Positions 52,182-61,107 of a DNA stretch of 64,000 nt are shown piece after piece. Numbering within the stretch: the first letter of the stretch is position 1; each line of letters begins with the position of its first letter. The notes beneath the pieces were generated by a model, which ran no database searches, had not been told where the DNA came from, and worked only from the letters and a program-made list of their open reading frames with translations. The DNA comes from Actinomycetota bacterium. Its GTDB lineage: Bacteria; Actinomycetota; Thermoleophilia; Gaiellales; Gaiellaceae. The translations under genes were made by a program, and so were the position numbers. The DNA lies in contig PLJC01000018.1 of the NCBI GenBank assembly GCA_003139545.1, positions 148 to 64,147 on the forward strand. Direction: 5' to 3'.

Positions 52182-52873
52182 GCCGCGACTCTACTCCCTC
52201 GCAGCGGCGACCGCCTCGACGCCGCAGCAACGATCCACGGCGCGACGAGCAGCGCCATCACGTCGAACCAGACGTAGCCGCTCGCGACGCCGCTCGGCGG
52301 GTTCCCGTCCGCGATCCCGAGGCCGGGGATTGTCCGCGCCCAGCGCCATGTGCCGATGGACGTGCCGTACAGCTCGAGCGCGCCGACGACGAGGAACACC
52401 GCCGCGTAGGTCGCGCGTGCGCGCGAGCGCCAGAGGAACACGCAGAGCAGCGGGACGCCGATCGCACCCGCGACGTCGAGACGAGGGAGCACCGTCAGCC
52501 CCGCGAGCCCCCAGCCGATGGAGCCGATCGCGGCCGCTGCGACGAGCCTGCGCGCCGGCACGATCCGCGTGAGCGCGAGCCCGCTGAGATAGACGACGCC
52601 GTGCGCCGGCGGGATGAACAGCGGCAGGTTGTGCAGCCGGTAGTGGTAGACGCCCCAGATGAGCGATCCCGTCACCTCGCCGACGGTTGCGAAGACGACG
52701 ACGCCGAGCGCCTGCGCGCGTGCGAGCGGCGCGAGCGGCCGCAGTGCAGCCGCGAGGACGATCCACGTCAGCGCGCCGAGCGCCAGCTGGCCTCCGTAAC
52801 CCACCTGCGTGTCCACCGCGAGCAGTGCCGCGAGGTACGCAGGCCCCACCGCCGCGTAGAAGCGCGGCGTCAC
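52178..52873 (-). CDS. Multispan membrane protein of unknown function
   Basis: 231 residues from GTG 52873, overlapping the upstream stop as GTGA. About seven membrane helices (FYAAVGPAYLAALLAV, LALGALTWIVLAAALRPLAP, GVVVFATVGEVTGSLIWGV, GVPLLCVFLWR, and others). A conserved-looking segment YHYRLHNLPLFIPPAHGVVY with several His and Tyr residues lies near the middle, which hints at a metal or substrate site. I do not recognise the family. Middle gene of a three-gene operon. Confidence 0.75.
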   Translation of the reverse strand: MTPRFYAAVGPAYLAALLAVDTQVGYGGQLALGALTWIVLAAALRPLAPLARAQALGVVVFATVGEVTGSLIWGVYHYRLHNLPLFIPPAHGVVYLSGLALTRIVPARRLVAAAAIGSIGWGLAGLTVLPRLDVAGAIGVPLLCVFLWRSRARATYAAVFLVVGALELYGTSIGTWRWARTIPGLGIADGNPPSGVASGYVWFDVMALLVAPWIVAAASRRSPLRGSRVAA

Positions 52874-53328
52874 GGCCGGTACTGGAGCTCGTGCCAGCTC
52901 GGCGTCGGCAGCAGCTCGAGCAGCGCGCGCCCTCCGTGCGGATCGCGGTACGAGAACTCGGAAGTGTCGTCGTCCCAGCCGACCTCGAGCTTGCCCTCCT
53001 TCACGTGATGGTCGAGCCACGCGCCGCGGAAGACGAGCCGCTTCAACCAGTCGAGGAGCGACTCGCCGCCGACGAGGGAGACTTCGTCCCAGCGGCGAAC
53101 GAGATAGCGGCCGAGCGCGCTCCGCGGTTCCTCGATGGAGCCGAGCTCCACGAGCTCGACCAGGTCGGCCGTCTCGTCGCCGTCGAGCTCGTTTCCTGGA
53201 ATGAGGCCGAGCTTGACGGCGGCTGCCGTGACGCGCTGCTCGAAATCCTCCGCGTTGAAGCTGAAGCTGTAGCCGAGGAACTCGACGAGATAGTCCTCCC
53301 CCGAGTTGTAGTGGGCCTCGGCCTCCAC
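52870..53328 (-). CDS. Hypothetical soluble protein, acidic
   Basis: 152 residues from GTG 53328, fixed by a TACGCT box six bases upstream. It is acidic and mixed alpha/beta (AHYNSGEDYLVEFLGYSFSF; ETADLVELVELGSIEEPRSA; LSLVGGESLLDWLKRLVF-like segments), with no membrane helix, signal or catalytic motif I know. First gene of the operon with a membrane protein and the 41-residue protein. Function unknown. Confidence 0.7.
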   Translation of the reverse strand: MEAEAHYNSGEDYLVEFLGYSFSFNAEDFEQRVTAAAVKLGLIPGNELDGDETADLVELVELGSIEEPRSALGRYLVRRWDEVSLVGGESLLDWLKRLVFRGAWLDHHVKEGKLEVGWDDDTSEFSYRDPHGGRALLELLPTPSWHELQYRP

Positions 53329-53334
53329 CGTCCA

Positions 53335-53344
53335 AGCGTACCCT
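53335..53344. promoter_or_regulatory. Two divergent leaderless -10 boxes sharing one TA step
   Basis: AGCGTACCCT. Minus strand TACGCT (53340-53335) is six bases before GTG 53328; plus strand TACCCT (53339-53344) is six bases before GTG 53351. The two start codons are only 22 bases apart, so both genes share a single promoter core. Confidence 0.6.
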
Positions 53345-53350
53345 TGCCCT

Positions 53351-53638
53351 GTGCGCTCACTCCGCATTCCCATAGCTGCTGCCGTCGTGCTCGCACTCGT
53401 CGTGTTGACAGCCCTCGTGCTCGGCTGGTCGGTGCAGCGCGCGGCGTATCTCGCGCCTGTGATCGTGGTCGGATTCGCGGCCGTCGCAGGCCTGCTCATC
53501 CTGTGGGGCAAGGTCGCGGTGCAGCAGTTGCGCGAGACCAAACGCCCGCGGCTCGTGCTCACGCTCTGGGTCGTCGGACTCGCGCTGCTCGTCGTGCTGA
53601 GCTTTCTCGGCGTGAAGCTCCCGCGCGAAGGCGGTTGA
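53351..53638 (+). CDS. Small membrane protein, three helices
   Basis: 95 residues from GTG 53351. Three hydrophobic segments (PIAAAVVLALVVLTALVLGW, APVIVVGFAAVAGLLILWG, VLTLWVVGLALLVVLSFLG) with a basic loop (QQLRETKRPR) between the second and third. No recognised family. It shares a double promoter with the divergent operon and its stop abuts the convergent transferase gene. Confidence 0.7.
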   Translation: MRSLRIPIAAAVVLALVVLTALVLGWSVQRAAYLAPVIVVGFAAVAGLLILWGKVAVQQLRETKRPRLVLTLWVVGLALLVVLSFLGVKLPREGG

Positions 53639-55048
53639 TCACTCGCCGAAGCGAGCGACGAGCGCCGGCCACAGGGTCGGCAAGCTCGAGCGCAGGTCGC
53701 ACCGCGCGATCGGCTCTCCGCGTTCCTGGTTATCGACCGGCATCTGGACGCGCGCGACGATGAGATAGCGGCTGCAGAACGTCGCATCGGTGGGCGAGAA
53801 GCCGACGAGCAGCGCGCGCTGACCGGCGACCGCTGGTCGCCAGTAGCGGAACGTGACGTCGGGCGAGGCAACCGGAGGCAAGTCGTGGCCGAACAGTTCG
53901 AGCGCACCGGCCTCGCCGTAGTTGCTCGCGAGGACGACGTCGACGCCTCGCGCGTTCAACGAGACCAGATCGGCGAGCTGGGGCCACCCGATCTCGTCCT
54001 GGTAGTCGCTGCGGTCCTTGATGATGCCGTGCGCATTCGCCGTCTTCAGCGGTAGGACAGGGACGGCGATCGGAAGCGCGACGAGGAAGACGGCTCCGTA
54101 CGCCGCACCTGCGACCCACAGTCTGCGCCGCGTCGCCCACGCCTCGAACGGGACGGCGCCCGCCGCGAGCGCGAACAGCACTTCCGGCGCCGCGTAATAC
54201 GACTTGCCGCCGAGCACGAAGTACGCGACGACGCTCCCGACCACCGTCCATGCGAGCGGACGCGCGACGCGCAGCCGGTGCAGCCGCACGATGCCGGCGA
54301 CGACGACGGGGATGCCGACGAGCGCGACGAGCAGCAGGACGTTCACGATGAACTGTGGCCGCGACTCGTCCGTCGCGCTCCCCGGCGGGTGCACGAAGAA
54401 GTGGACGCTCACCCAGTCGTGCTGCGCCTCCCACACGAGGTTCGGGACGAGCAGCACTGCGGCGATCGCCGTCGCGCGCGCGATGCCGGCGAGCTGCAGC
54501 GCGTCACGCCTCCAGACGGCGAACGTCGCGGCGAGGAGGATGACCGGGATCGAGAGCGTGTACTTGGTCTCGAGGCCGATGCCGACCGCGACACCGATCC
54601 ACGTCCAGGAGCCGCGGCCGAGTGCGAGCCGCAGAGCGAGCCAGAGGACGACGAGCGTCGCGAGCGAGTCGAACGACACGGGCTGAAAGAGCCCGTTCGT
54701 AGCAAGGACGATCGGCGAGAAGCCGACGGCGATCGCCGCGATGATCTGCGCTCGCCGTCCGCCGCCGAGCTCGCGCGCGACGAGGGCCGCGACGACGATG
54801 CTCGCGGCGCCCGCGAGCACCGGGAAGACGCGGAAGCCGACGAGCGAGTATCCGAAGAGGAACCGCGCGAGCGCGGAGAGCAGCGCCGTGACCGGCGGGA
54901 ACTCGACGTAGCCGCCCTGCAGGTGCTTCCCCGCGACGGCGTAATAGAGCTCGTCGCGCTGCCAGCCGTAGTGGTTCGCGAAGCCGAGGTCGAGCTCGGA
55001 CTTGACTACGGCGACGACGAGAACCGGTCGTGCCGCGAAGCGGATCAC
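53639..55048 (-). CDS. GT39-like membrane glycosyltransferase
   Basis: 469 residues from GTG 55048, in a GTGA overlap with the upstream aminotransferase gene. About ten membrane helices. The first external loop has DLGFANHYGWQRDELYYAVA and GGYVEFPPVTALLSAL, matching the acidic and aromatic loop of lipid-phosphate-sugar-dependent mannosyl/arabinosyl transferases (PMT/ArnT type). The C-terminal part is a soluble domain outside the membrane. It probably transfers a sugar from a polyprenyl carrier to a protein or polymer; acceptor unknown. Confidence 0.8.
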   Translation of the reverse strand: MIRFAARPVLVVAVVKSELDLGFANHYGWQRDELYYAVAGKHLQGGYVEFPPVTALLSALARFLFGYSLVGFRVFPVLAGAASIVVAALVARELGGGRRAQIIAAIAVGFSPIVLATNGLFQPVSFDSLATLVVLWLALRLALGRGSWTWIGVAVGIGLETKYTLSIPVILLAATFAVWRRDALQLAGIARATAIAAVLLVPNLVWEAQHDWVSVHFFVHPPGSATDESRPQFIVNVLLLVALVGIPVVVAGIVRLHRLRVARPLAWTVVGSVVAYFVLGGKSYYAAPEVLFALAAGAVPFEAWATRRRLWVAGAAYGAVFLVALPIAVPVLPLKTANAHGIIKDRSDYQDEIGWPQLADLVSLNARGVDVVLASNYGEAGALELFGHDLPPVASPDVTFRYWRPAVAGQRALLVGFSPTDATFCSRYLIVARVQMPVDNQERGEPIARCDLRSSLPTLWPALVARFGE

Positions 55049-56085
55049 GCCAGCGCTTCCAACAGCCGGTCGACGTCCGCGCGGTCGTTGTACGACGCGA
55101 TCGAGAGGCGCAGCAACGTTCCGTCGTCCGAGATGGGGATCTCGATGCGGTGGTCGTCGAACAGCCGTCGATTGAGATCCACATCGGGCTCCGGCAAACG
55201 GACGCTCGCCATTTGCAGCACCATCGACTCCGGCGCGATCGGCTCGGTGCCGAACAGCTCGCACAGGTCGCGCCGGGCCTCGCGGGCGAGCGCGACGCAT
55301 CGGTCGCGGTCGTCGTGCTCGCGGACGAACGCGATCGCAGCGGGGACGGTGAGATACGCGGACGAGTCGCGCGTGCCCTGCCGCTCCGTGTGGGAGATGA
55401 ACGTCGCCGGCTCCTCGTAACCCCAGCTCGTGATCGCGCCGTCGACGCGCTCTTGCCACTCGGGCCGTACGTGCAGAAAGCCGGCGCCCTTCGGAGCGCA
55501 CAGCCACTTGTGGCAGTTGCCGGTGTAGAAGTCGGCACCGAGCGCGTCGAGATCGAGGTCGACCTGCGCAACGGCGTGCGCGCCGTCGACGATCGTCGTG
55601 AGCCCGAGCGAACGCGCGTGGGCCACGATCTCCTCGACCGGTAGGAGGAGCGCGGTCTCGGAGGTGATGTGCGACACGAACACCGCCTTCGTCCGCGCGG
55701 TCACGTGCTCGAAGAGCTCGTCGACGCCCGCCTGGACGAAGGTGCACAGCCGCTGCCACGTGAGAACGCACGCGCCGTACTCGAGGTTCGTCGAGAGCAC
55801 CTCGTCACCCGGCTCGAGCCTGAGCGCCCGGGCAGCCATGTTCACGCCGGTGGTGGCGTTCTGAACGAAGGTCAGGTCGTCCGCCCGGGCACCGACGAAG
55901 GCGCCCAGCTCGGCTCTCGCCTCCGCCAGCAGCGGGCCGAGGCGGCGCGCGATGAAGTCGACGGGCTCCCGCTCCAGCTCCCGCTGCCAGGCCTGGTAGC
56001 GCTCGAAGACGGCCCGCGGCGTGGCCCCGAAAGAGCCATGGTTGAGGAACGTGACCTCAGGGTCCAGGAGGAACAGGTCTCTCAC
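55045..56085 (-). CDS. Class V aminotransferase-fold enzyme (isopenicillin-N-epimerase-like)
   Basis: A PLP enzyme of 346 residues from GTG 56085. It begins RDLFLLDPEVTFLNHGSFGA, as in the isopenicillin-N-epimerase-like group. The aspartate that binds the PLP nitrogen is in TTIVDGAHAVAQVDLD, and the Schiff-base lysine in FYTGNCHKWLCAPKGAGF (about 220). Reaction could be epimerisation, transamination or beta-elimination; substrate unknown. The transferase gene overlaps its stop. Confidence 0.82.
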   Translation of the reverse strand: MRDLFLLDPEVTFLNHGSFGATPRAVFERYQAWQRELEREPVDFIARRLGPLLAEARAELGAFVGARADDLTFVQNATTGVNMAARALRLEPGDEVLSTNLEYGACVLTWQRLCTFVQAGVDELFEHVTARTKAVFVSHITSETALLLPVEEIVAHARSLGLTTIVDGAHAVAQVDLDLDALGADFYTGNCHKWLCAPKGAGFLHVRPEWQERVDGAITSWGYEEPATFISHTERQGTRDSSAYLTVPAAIAFVREHDDRDRCVALAREARRDLCELFGTEPIAPESMVLQMASVRLPEPDVDLNRRLFDDHRIEIPISDDGTLLRLSIASYNDRADVDRLLEALA

Positions 56086-56092
56086 AGGGCCA

Positions 56093-56098
56093 ACCGTA
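56093..56098 (-). promoter_or_regulatory. -10 box of the aminotransferase-transferase operon (TACGGT)
   Basis: TACGGT on the minus strand lies seven bases before GTG 56085. Confidence 0.4.
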
Positions 56099-56117
56099 TG
56101 CCGTCCGACGGTGCCCG

Positions 56118-56123
56118 TAGCGT
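56118..56123 (+). promoter_or_regulatory. Probable -10 box of recJ (TAGCGT)
   Basis: TAGCGT lies nine bases before ATG 56133. Confidence 0.4.
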
Positions 56124-56132
56124 GACTGCTCG

Positions 56133-58001
56133 ATGCACGAGGGCAGCTGGACACTGAGTCCGGCGTCGCACGAGGTGCAGGCCGAGCTCGCGTCCTCACT
56201 CGGGGTGAGCGAGCTGACGGCAGGCGTTCTCGTCCGGCGCGGCTACGACGACCCCGCCGCTGCGCGGGCGTTTCTCGCCGGCGAGCTGCCCCCGCACGAC
56301 CCGTTCCTCCTCGGCGACATGGCCGTCGCCTGCGAACGCATCCGCGCCGCGATCGCCGACGGCCGTCGGATCTGCGTGCACGGCGACTACGACGTCGACG
56401 GCATCTCCGCCACCGCGCTCGCCGTCCATCTCCTGCGCGAGCTCGGCGCCGACGTCGACTGGCACCTGCCGAGCCGGTTCGACGAGGGGTACGGCGTCAG
56501 CGCCGCGACGCTTGCGCGGCTCGCCGACGAAGGCTGCGGCCTCGTGCTCACGGTCGACTGCGGCATCACGGCGGTGGAGGAGGTGGCCGACGCGCGTGCG
56601 CGCGGCCTCGAGGTGATCGTCACCGACCACCACCGGCCCGGCGAAACGCTGCCCGACTGTCCGATCGTCGCTACGCGGCCGTCCGACTATCCGTTCCCGG
56701 AGCTGTGCGGCACCGGCGTCGTCTACAAGCTTGGCCAGGCGCTCTTCGGCGTCGACTCGGAGATCCCGAAGCGGCATCTCGACCTGGTCGCGTTGGCAAC
56801 GATTGCCGACGTCGTCCCGCTGGTGGATGAGAACCGCACGCTGGCGATCGCGGGATTGCGCGCGCTCGCGCGTACGCAGAAGCCCGGCCTGCAGGCGCTG
56901 ATGAAGGTGGCGGGCGTCGACCCGGCCGCGATCGACGCCGGCGCCGTCGGCTTCCGGCTCGGGCCGCGCATCAACGCCGCCGGCCGGCTCGGCCATCCGC
57001 GCGCAGCGCTCCATCTTCTGCTGACGGACGACGCCGAAGAGGCGCGGCTCCTCGCGGACACGCTCGAGGAGCTGAACCACGAGCGACAGGCCGTCGAGGG
57101 CCGCATCGTGCGCGAGGCGATCGCGCAGGTCGAGCAGTGGCCCGAGGCGGACAAGCGCCGCCGCGCATACGTCGTCGCCGGCGAGGACTGGCACGAGGGC
57201 GTGATCGGCATTGTCGCGTCGCGGCTCGTCGAGCGCTTCAACCGTCCGGTCGTGCTCATCGCCGGCGGTGAGGGCGACTGGAAGGGATCCGGCCGCTCGA
57301 TCGCGTCGTTCGACCTCCATGCGGGCCTCGGCGCGTGCGCGGACCTCCTCGAGCGCTGGGGAGGACATCGCGCGGCGGCCGGTCTCTCGATCAAGCCGGA
57401 GAACATCCCTGCCTTCGCGGAGCGCTTCGCCGCGCACGCGGCCGGGCTGCTGGAGGAGGAAGATCTGCGCACGGTCACGCGCGTCGACGGGATCGTCCCG
57501 CGTGGGACGCGGCTGACGCTCGACCTGTGCACGGAGCTTGCACAGCTCGCGCCGTTCGGCCTCGGGAACCCGGAGGTGACGCTGCTCGCGCCCGGGTGCG
57601 AGTTGGGCGACCTCGCCACCGTCGGCGAGGGAAAGCACCTCCGCTTCCGCGTGCGGTGCGACGGCGCCGACGCGGGCAGCGCGATCGCGTTCGGGATCGG
57701 CTCTCGGCTCGACGTCTACCGGCAGGAAGGCCGGTGGGACGTCGCGTTCCGCCTGTCGGAGAACCGCTGGAACGGGACCGTTTCACCGCAGCTCGTCGTG
57801 CGGCGGATCTTCGCGGCCGACCCGCGGGTCGACGAGCTGCGCGAATGGCTCGTCGGCGAATACCGCAAGCCAGAGGCCGCGCGCGATGCCGAGGCGGCTG
57901 CAATCTTCGCGGAGCTCGGCCCGGGCAAGCGGCACGTGCTCGAGTCGGAGCGCTTCCGTGCGCTGCTCGCAGGCCCGCCCCTGCTTGCGCGCGCGGCCTA
58001 G
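56133..58001 (+). CDS. recJ: Single-stranded-DNA exonuclease RecJ
   Basis: 5'-3' exonuclease used in recombination and mismatch repair. The 622 residues carry the DHH domain (HGDYDVDGISATALAV near 83, DHH in VTDHHRPGETLP near 163), the DHHA1 domain with GSGRSIASFDLHAGL and RWGGHRAAAGLSI near 400, and the C-terminal OB fold with RCDGADAGSAIAFGIG. The N-terminus begins with an acidic stretch typical of the family. Confidence 0.94.
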   Translation: MHEGSWTLSPASHEVQAELASSLGVSELTAGVLVRRGYDDPAAARAFLAGELPPHDPFLLGDMAVACERIRAAIADGRRICVHGDYDVDGISATALAVHLLRELGADVDWHLPSRFDEGYGVSAATLARLADEGCGLVLTVDCGITAVEEVADARARGLEVIVTDHHRPGETLPDCPIVATRPSDYPFPELCGTGVVYKLGQALFGVDSEIPKRHLDLVALATIADVVPLVDENRTLAIAGLRALARTQKPGLQALMKVAGVDPAAIDAGAVGFRLGPRINAAGRLGHPRAALHLLLTDDAEEARLLADTLEELNHERQAVEGRIVREAIAQVEQWPEADKRRRAYVVAGEDWHEGVIGIVASRLVERFNRPVVLIAGGEGDWKGSGRSIASFDLHAGLGACADLLERWGGHRAAAGLSIKPENIPAFAERFAAHAAGLLEEEDLRTVTRVDGIVPRGTRLTLDLCTELAQLAPFGLGNPEVTLLAPGCELGDLATVGEGKHLRFRVRCDGADAGSAIAFGIGSRLDVYRQEGRWDVAFRLSENRWNGTVSPQLVVRRIFAADPRVDELREWLVGEYRKPEAARDAEAAAIFAELGPGKRHVLESERFRALLAGPPLLARAA

Positions 58002-58003
58002 CT

Positions 58004-58726
58004 CTAGCTCTTGCGGCCGACGAAGATCGCCCAGCCGAGCAGGCGGCGCTGGAAGCGGAGGTAGTGGTCGCGGCCTTGCTCGTGTCGCTCGCGGATCCCG
58101 GGCGCGTCGGGGTCGTCCGGATTGGCGGCGAGCCATTCCTCGAGCGCGCGCCAGTGATACGACTCGTACCTGTCCCAATCGTCCTCCGACGCGGCGATGA
58201 GCCCGACGAGGGCGAGGCCGGCGGCCTCGAAGCGCGCGACGGTCTCCGGGAGCGTCACCCAGCCCTCGTCCTCGACCTCCGTCGGCAGCGGCCACTCGCG
58301 CCAGTACGGCTCTCCGACCGCGACGAATCCGCCCGAGCGCACCGCCGGCGCGAGCGCGGCGAGCGTCCCGTCCAGGTCGTCGTAGACGAACGATGCGCCG
58401 AGGCAGAGAGCGGCGTCCCATGACTCGGGCTCGAGCGGGTACGCACGCGCGTCGCCCTCGACGATCTCGATGCGCCCCGCGAGGTGCGCGGCGGCGATGC
58501 GCTCGCGCCCGGCGGCGACGAACTCGGGCGCACGCTCGACGCCGAGGATGCTGCAGCCGAACTCCGCTGCCAGGACGAGCGCCGGGCCGGCCTTCCCGCA
58601 CGCGACGTCGAGGACGCGCGAGTCGGGGCCGAGGCGGAGCAGCCGACCGAGGTCGCGGATCTTCTCCGACCTCGTCGGGTCCTGGATCTCGTGGTCGCGC
58701 TCGGCGACGGCGAAGTACCACGGCAT
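58004..58726 (-). CDS. Class I SAM-dependent methyltransferase
   Basis: 240 residues from ATG 58726, set by a TAGTCT box seven bases upstream; a longer frame lacks support. Motif I is VLDVACGKAGPALVLA (about 40), followed by GVERAPEFVAAGRERIAAA (acid binding the ribose), VEGDARAYPLE and WDAALCLGASFVYDDLDG. The C-terminal part is helical. It belongs to the small-molecule methyltransferases; substrate unknown. Convergent with recJ. Confidence 0.85.
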   Translation of the reverse strand: MPWYFAVAERDHEIQDPTRSEKIRDLGRLLRLGPDSRVLDVACGKAGPALVLAAEFGCSILGVERAPEFVAAGRERIAAAHLAGRIEIVEGDARAYPLEPESWDAALCLGASFVYDDLDGTLAALAPAVRSGGFVAVGEPYWREWPLPTEVEDEGWVTLPETVARFEAAGLALVGLIAASEDDWDRYESYHWRALEEWLAANPDDPDAPGIRERHEQGRDHYLRFQRRLLGWAIFVGRKS

Positions 58727-58733
58727 GCCCGCA

Positions 58734-58739
58734 AGACTA
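58734..58739 (-). promoter_or_regulatory. -10 box of the methyltransferase gene (TAGTCT)
   Basis: TAGTCT on the minus strand lies seven bases before ATG 58726. Confidence 0.4.
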
Positions 58740-58884
58740 CGGTCAGCGAGCGAGCGCGGCGAGGACGGCCGCGAGCTTCTCGACCTTGCGGGCGTCACGT
58801 CGCCGGAGTCGGAGCATGGGGCGCGTCACTTCGACTTCTCAACGTCCGTTCCTCCCTCGGAGGTGCGCCGGAAAGGGCCGGGAG

Positions 58885-58890
58885 TACACT
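58885..58890 (+). promoter_or_regulatory. -10 box for a leaderless rel transcript (TACACT)
   Basis: TACACT, six bases, GTG at 58897. It fixes the start of rel, for which a frame 500 bases longer is open. Confidence 0.55.
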
Positions 58891-58896
58891 GAAATC

Positions 58897-61104
58897 GTGG
58901 TGACAGTGCAGACAGGAGAGCAGCATTTCGAGCTCCTGGAGGGGCTGCTCGCCGAGCTCGACGGGTACAGCGGCGAGCTCGATCGCGAGCTGATCGTCCG
59001 GGCGTTCACGTTCGCCGCGGCGGCGCACGAGGGTCAGCAGCGCCGCTCGGGCGAGCCCTTCATCATGCACCCCGTCGGGGTGGCGACGATCTGCGCCGGT
59101 CTCCGCCTCGACGAGCAGACGATCGCCGCCGCGCTCCTGCACGACGTCGTCGAGGACACGAACACCGAGTTGTCGACGGTGCGCGACGAGTTCGGCGAGG
59201 AGATCGCCGCGCTCGTCGACGGCGTCACGAAGCTGACGCGCGTGCAGTTCCAGAGCCGCGAGCAAGCGGAGGCGGAGAACTACCGCAAGATGGTCGTCGC
59301 GATGGCGGCCGATGTGCGCGTCATCCTCGTCAAGCTCGCCGACCGTCTGCACAACCTGCGCACCATCGAGTATCTGGGGCGACAGAAGCAGGTGCAGAAG
59401 GCGAAGGAGGCGCTCGAGGTGTACGCGCCGCTCGCGCACCGTCTCGGCATCCATGCGATGAAGTGGGAGCTCGAGGATCTCTCGTTCCAGACGTTGCACC
59501 CGCGCAAGTTCGAGGAGATCAAGGCGATGGTCGCCGAGCGTCGCGCCGATCGCGAAGGGCACGTCGCCGAGGCGGCGGACGTGCTCCAGCGCGAGCTCGT
59601 GAAGGTCGACATCCCGGCGGAGATCTCCGGGCGCGCGAAGCACTTCTATTCCATCTACGACAAGATGGCGAAGCGCGGCCGCGAGTTCAACGAGATCTAC
59701 GACCTCACTGCGATGCGCGTCACGGTCGAGCGCAGCGGGGAGGAGGGGACGCGCGACTGTTACGGCGCGCTCGGGCTCATCCACTCGTTGTGGAAGCCGA
59801 TGCCGGGCCGCTTCAAGGACTACGTCGCGATGCCGAAGTTCAACGGCTATCGCTCGCTGCACACGACGGTGATCGGTCCCGAAGGACGGCCGCTCGAGAT
59901 CCAGGTGCGCACGCGCGAGATGCACGAGACGGCGGAGTACGGGATCGCTGCGCACTGGGCGTACAAGCGCGGCAAGAAGACGACTGCCGACGCCGAGTGG
60001 CTCAAGTGGGTGGAGCAGCTGATGGACATCCACGCCGACGAGACGGACTCGCGCGAGTTCGTGAAGTCGTTCCGCACCGACCTGTTCGACGAGGAAGTGT
60101 TCGTCTTCACGCCGAAGGGCGAGGTGAAGACGCTGCCTGCGGGCGCAACGCCGATCGACTTCGCGTACGCGGTGCACACGGACGTTGGCCACCGCACAGT
60201 CGGAGCGAAGGTGAACGGGCGCATCGTCCCGCTGCACTACAAGCTCGTGAACGGCGACCGGGTCGAGGTCCTCACGTCGAAGAGCGGGCGCGGGCCGTCA
60301 CGCGACTGGCTGTCGCTCGTCGAGTCCTCGCGCGCGCGGAACAAGATCCGCCAGTTCTTCTCGCGTGAGCAGAAGGAGGATCTCGAGGCGAAGGGCCGCG
60401 AGACGCTCGAGCATGCGCTGAAGGGGCAGAACCTCCCGTATCGCAAGCTCGCGGGCTCGGCGGTGCTTGCCGGAGTCATCCGCGAGACCGGGTTCAAGAA
60501 GGCGGAGGAGTTCTACGTCGCGCTCGGCTCCGGCAAGCTCACCGCCGCCAGCATCGTCAACAAGGTCTTGCAGCGGTTGAAGACGGACGAGGTCGCCGAG
60601 GAAGAAGCGGTCACCCCGCGCAAGCGGCCGAAGGCGCGCGACGCGCTCGCGAGCGAGACGTACGGCATCAAGGTTGTCGGCGTGGAGGACGTGCTCGTTC
60701 GGCTGGCGAAGTGCTGCACGCCGGTGCCCGGCGACCCGATCGTCGGCTACATCTCACTCGGCCGCGGGATCACCATCCACCGCGAGGACTGTCCGAACGC
60801 GCGCGCGCTCAAGCGCAACCCGGAGCGGTTCACGGCGGTGGAGTGGGAGGGCGGCACGACGCAGAGCTTCCGCGTCCAGATCGCGCTCGACTCGTGGGAT
60901 CGCCCGCGGCTGCTCGAGGACGTCGCGCGGACGTTCGCCGAGCACGGCGCGAACATCGTCGCGTACGGCGGCACCGTCGAGGATCAGATGGCGCGAAACT
61001 GGTACGTCGCCGAGGTGGGCGAGGTGAAGGCGCTACGGGCGCTGCTGACGGCGCTCCGGAACGTCGAGGGCGTCTTCGACGCCTATCGCGTCACGCCGAG
61101 CTAG
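58897..61104 (+). CDS. rel: Bifunctional (p)ppGpp synthetase/hydrolase
   Basis: Makes and degrades the alarmone (p)ppGpp in the stringent response. The 735 residues from GTG 58897 hold an intact HD hydrolase domain (LLHDVVEDTN near 81), the synthetase domain (MPKFNGYRSLHTTVIGP near 311), TGS domain (VFTPKGEVKTLPAGATPIDF near 401), the conserved-cysteine region LAKCCTPVPGDPIVGYI near 603 and a C-terminal ACT domain ending in YRVTPS. Both catalytic sites appear complete, as expected for the only long Rel of actinobacteria. Its last 102 bases have a diverged second copy at 61887, beyond an SDR gene. Confidence 0.96.
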   Translation: MVTVQTGEQHFELLEGLLAELDGYSGELDRELIVRAFTFAAAAHEGQQRRSGEPFIMHPVGVATICAGLRLDEQTIAAALLHDVVEDTNTELSTVRDEFGEEIAALVDGVTKLTRVQFQSREQAEAENYRKMVVAMAADVRVILVKLADRLHNLRTIEYLGRQKQVQKAKEALEVYAPLAHRLGIHAMKWELEDLSFQTLHPRKFEEIKAMVAERRADREGHVAEAADVLQRELVKVDIPAEISGRAKHFYSIYDKMAKRGREFNEIYDLTAMRVTVERSGEEGTRDCYGALGLIHSLWKPMPGRFKDYVAMPKFNGYRSLHTTVIGPEGRPLEIQVRTREMHETAEYGIAAHWAYKRGKKTTADAEWLKWVEQLMDIHADETDSREFVKSFRTDLFDEEVFVFTPKGEVKTLPAGATPIDFAYAVHTDVGHRTVGAKVNGRIVPLHYKLVNGDRVEVLTSKSGRGPSRDWLSLVESSRARNKIRQFFSREQKEDLEAKGRETLEHALKGQNLPYRKLAGSAVLAGVIRETGFKKAEEFYVALGSGKLTAASIVNKVLQRLKTDEVAEEEAVTPRKRPKARDALASETYGIKVVGVEDVLVRLAKCCTPVPGDPIVGYISLGRGITIHREDCPNARALKRNPERFTAVEWEGGTTQSFRVQIALDSWDRPRLLEDVARTFAEHGANIVAYGGTVEDQMARNWYVAEVGEVKALRALLTALRNVEGVFDAYRVTPS
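61003..61104 (+). repeat. rel 3' end, copy 1 of a direct repeat
   Basis: Last 33 codons plus stop of rel. Copy 2 is at 61887-61979. Outside one 9-base gap the two differ mostly at third codon positions. Confidence 0.85.
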
Positions 61105-61107
61105 GCG

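Noticed and set aside
58743..58829. Small minus-strand frame of 24-28 residues, basic and amphipathic, between the methyltransferase and rel genes
   Set aside because: No ribosome binding site at a proper distance, no -10 box at the usual spacing and no coupling to a neighbour; too short to trust.
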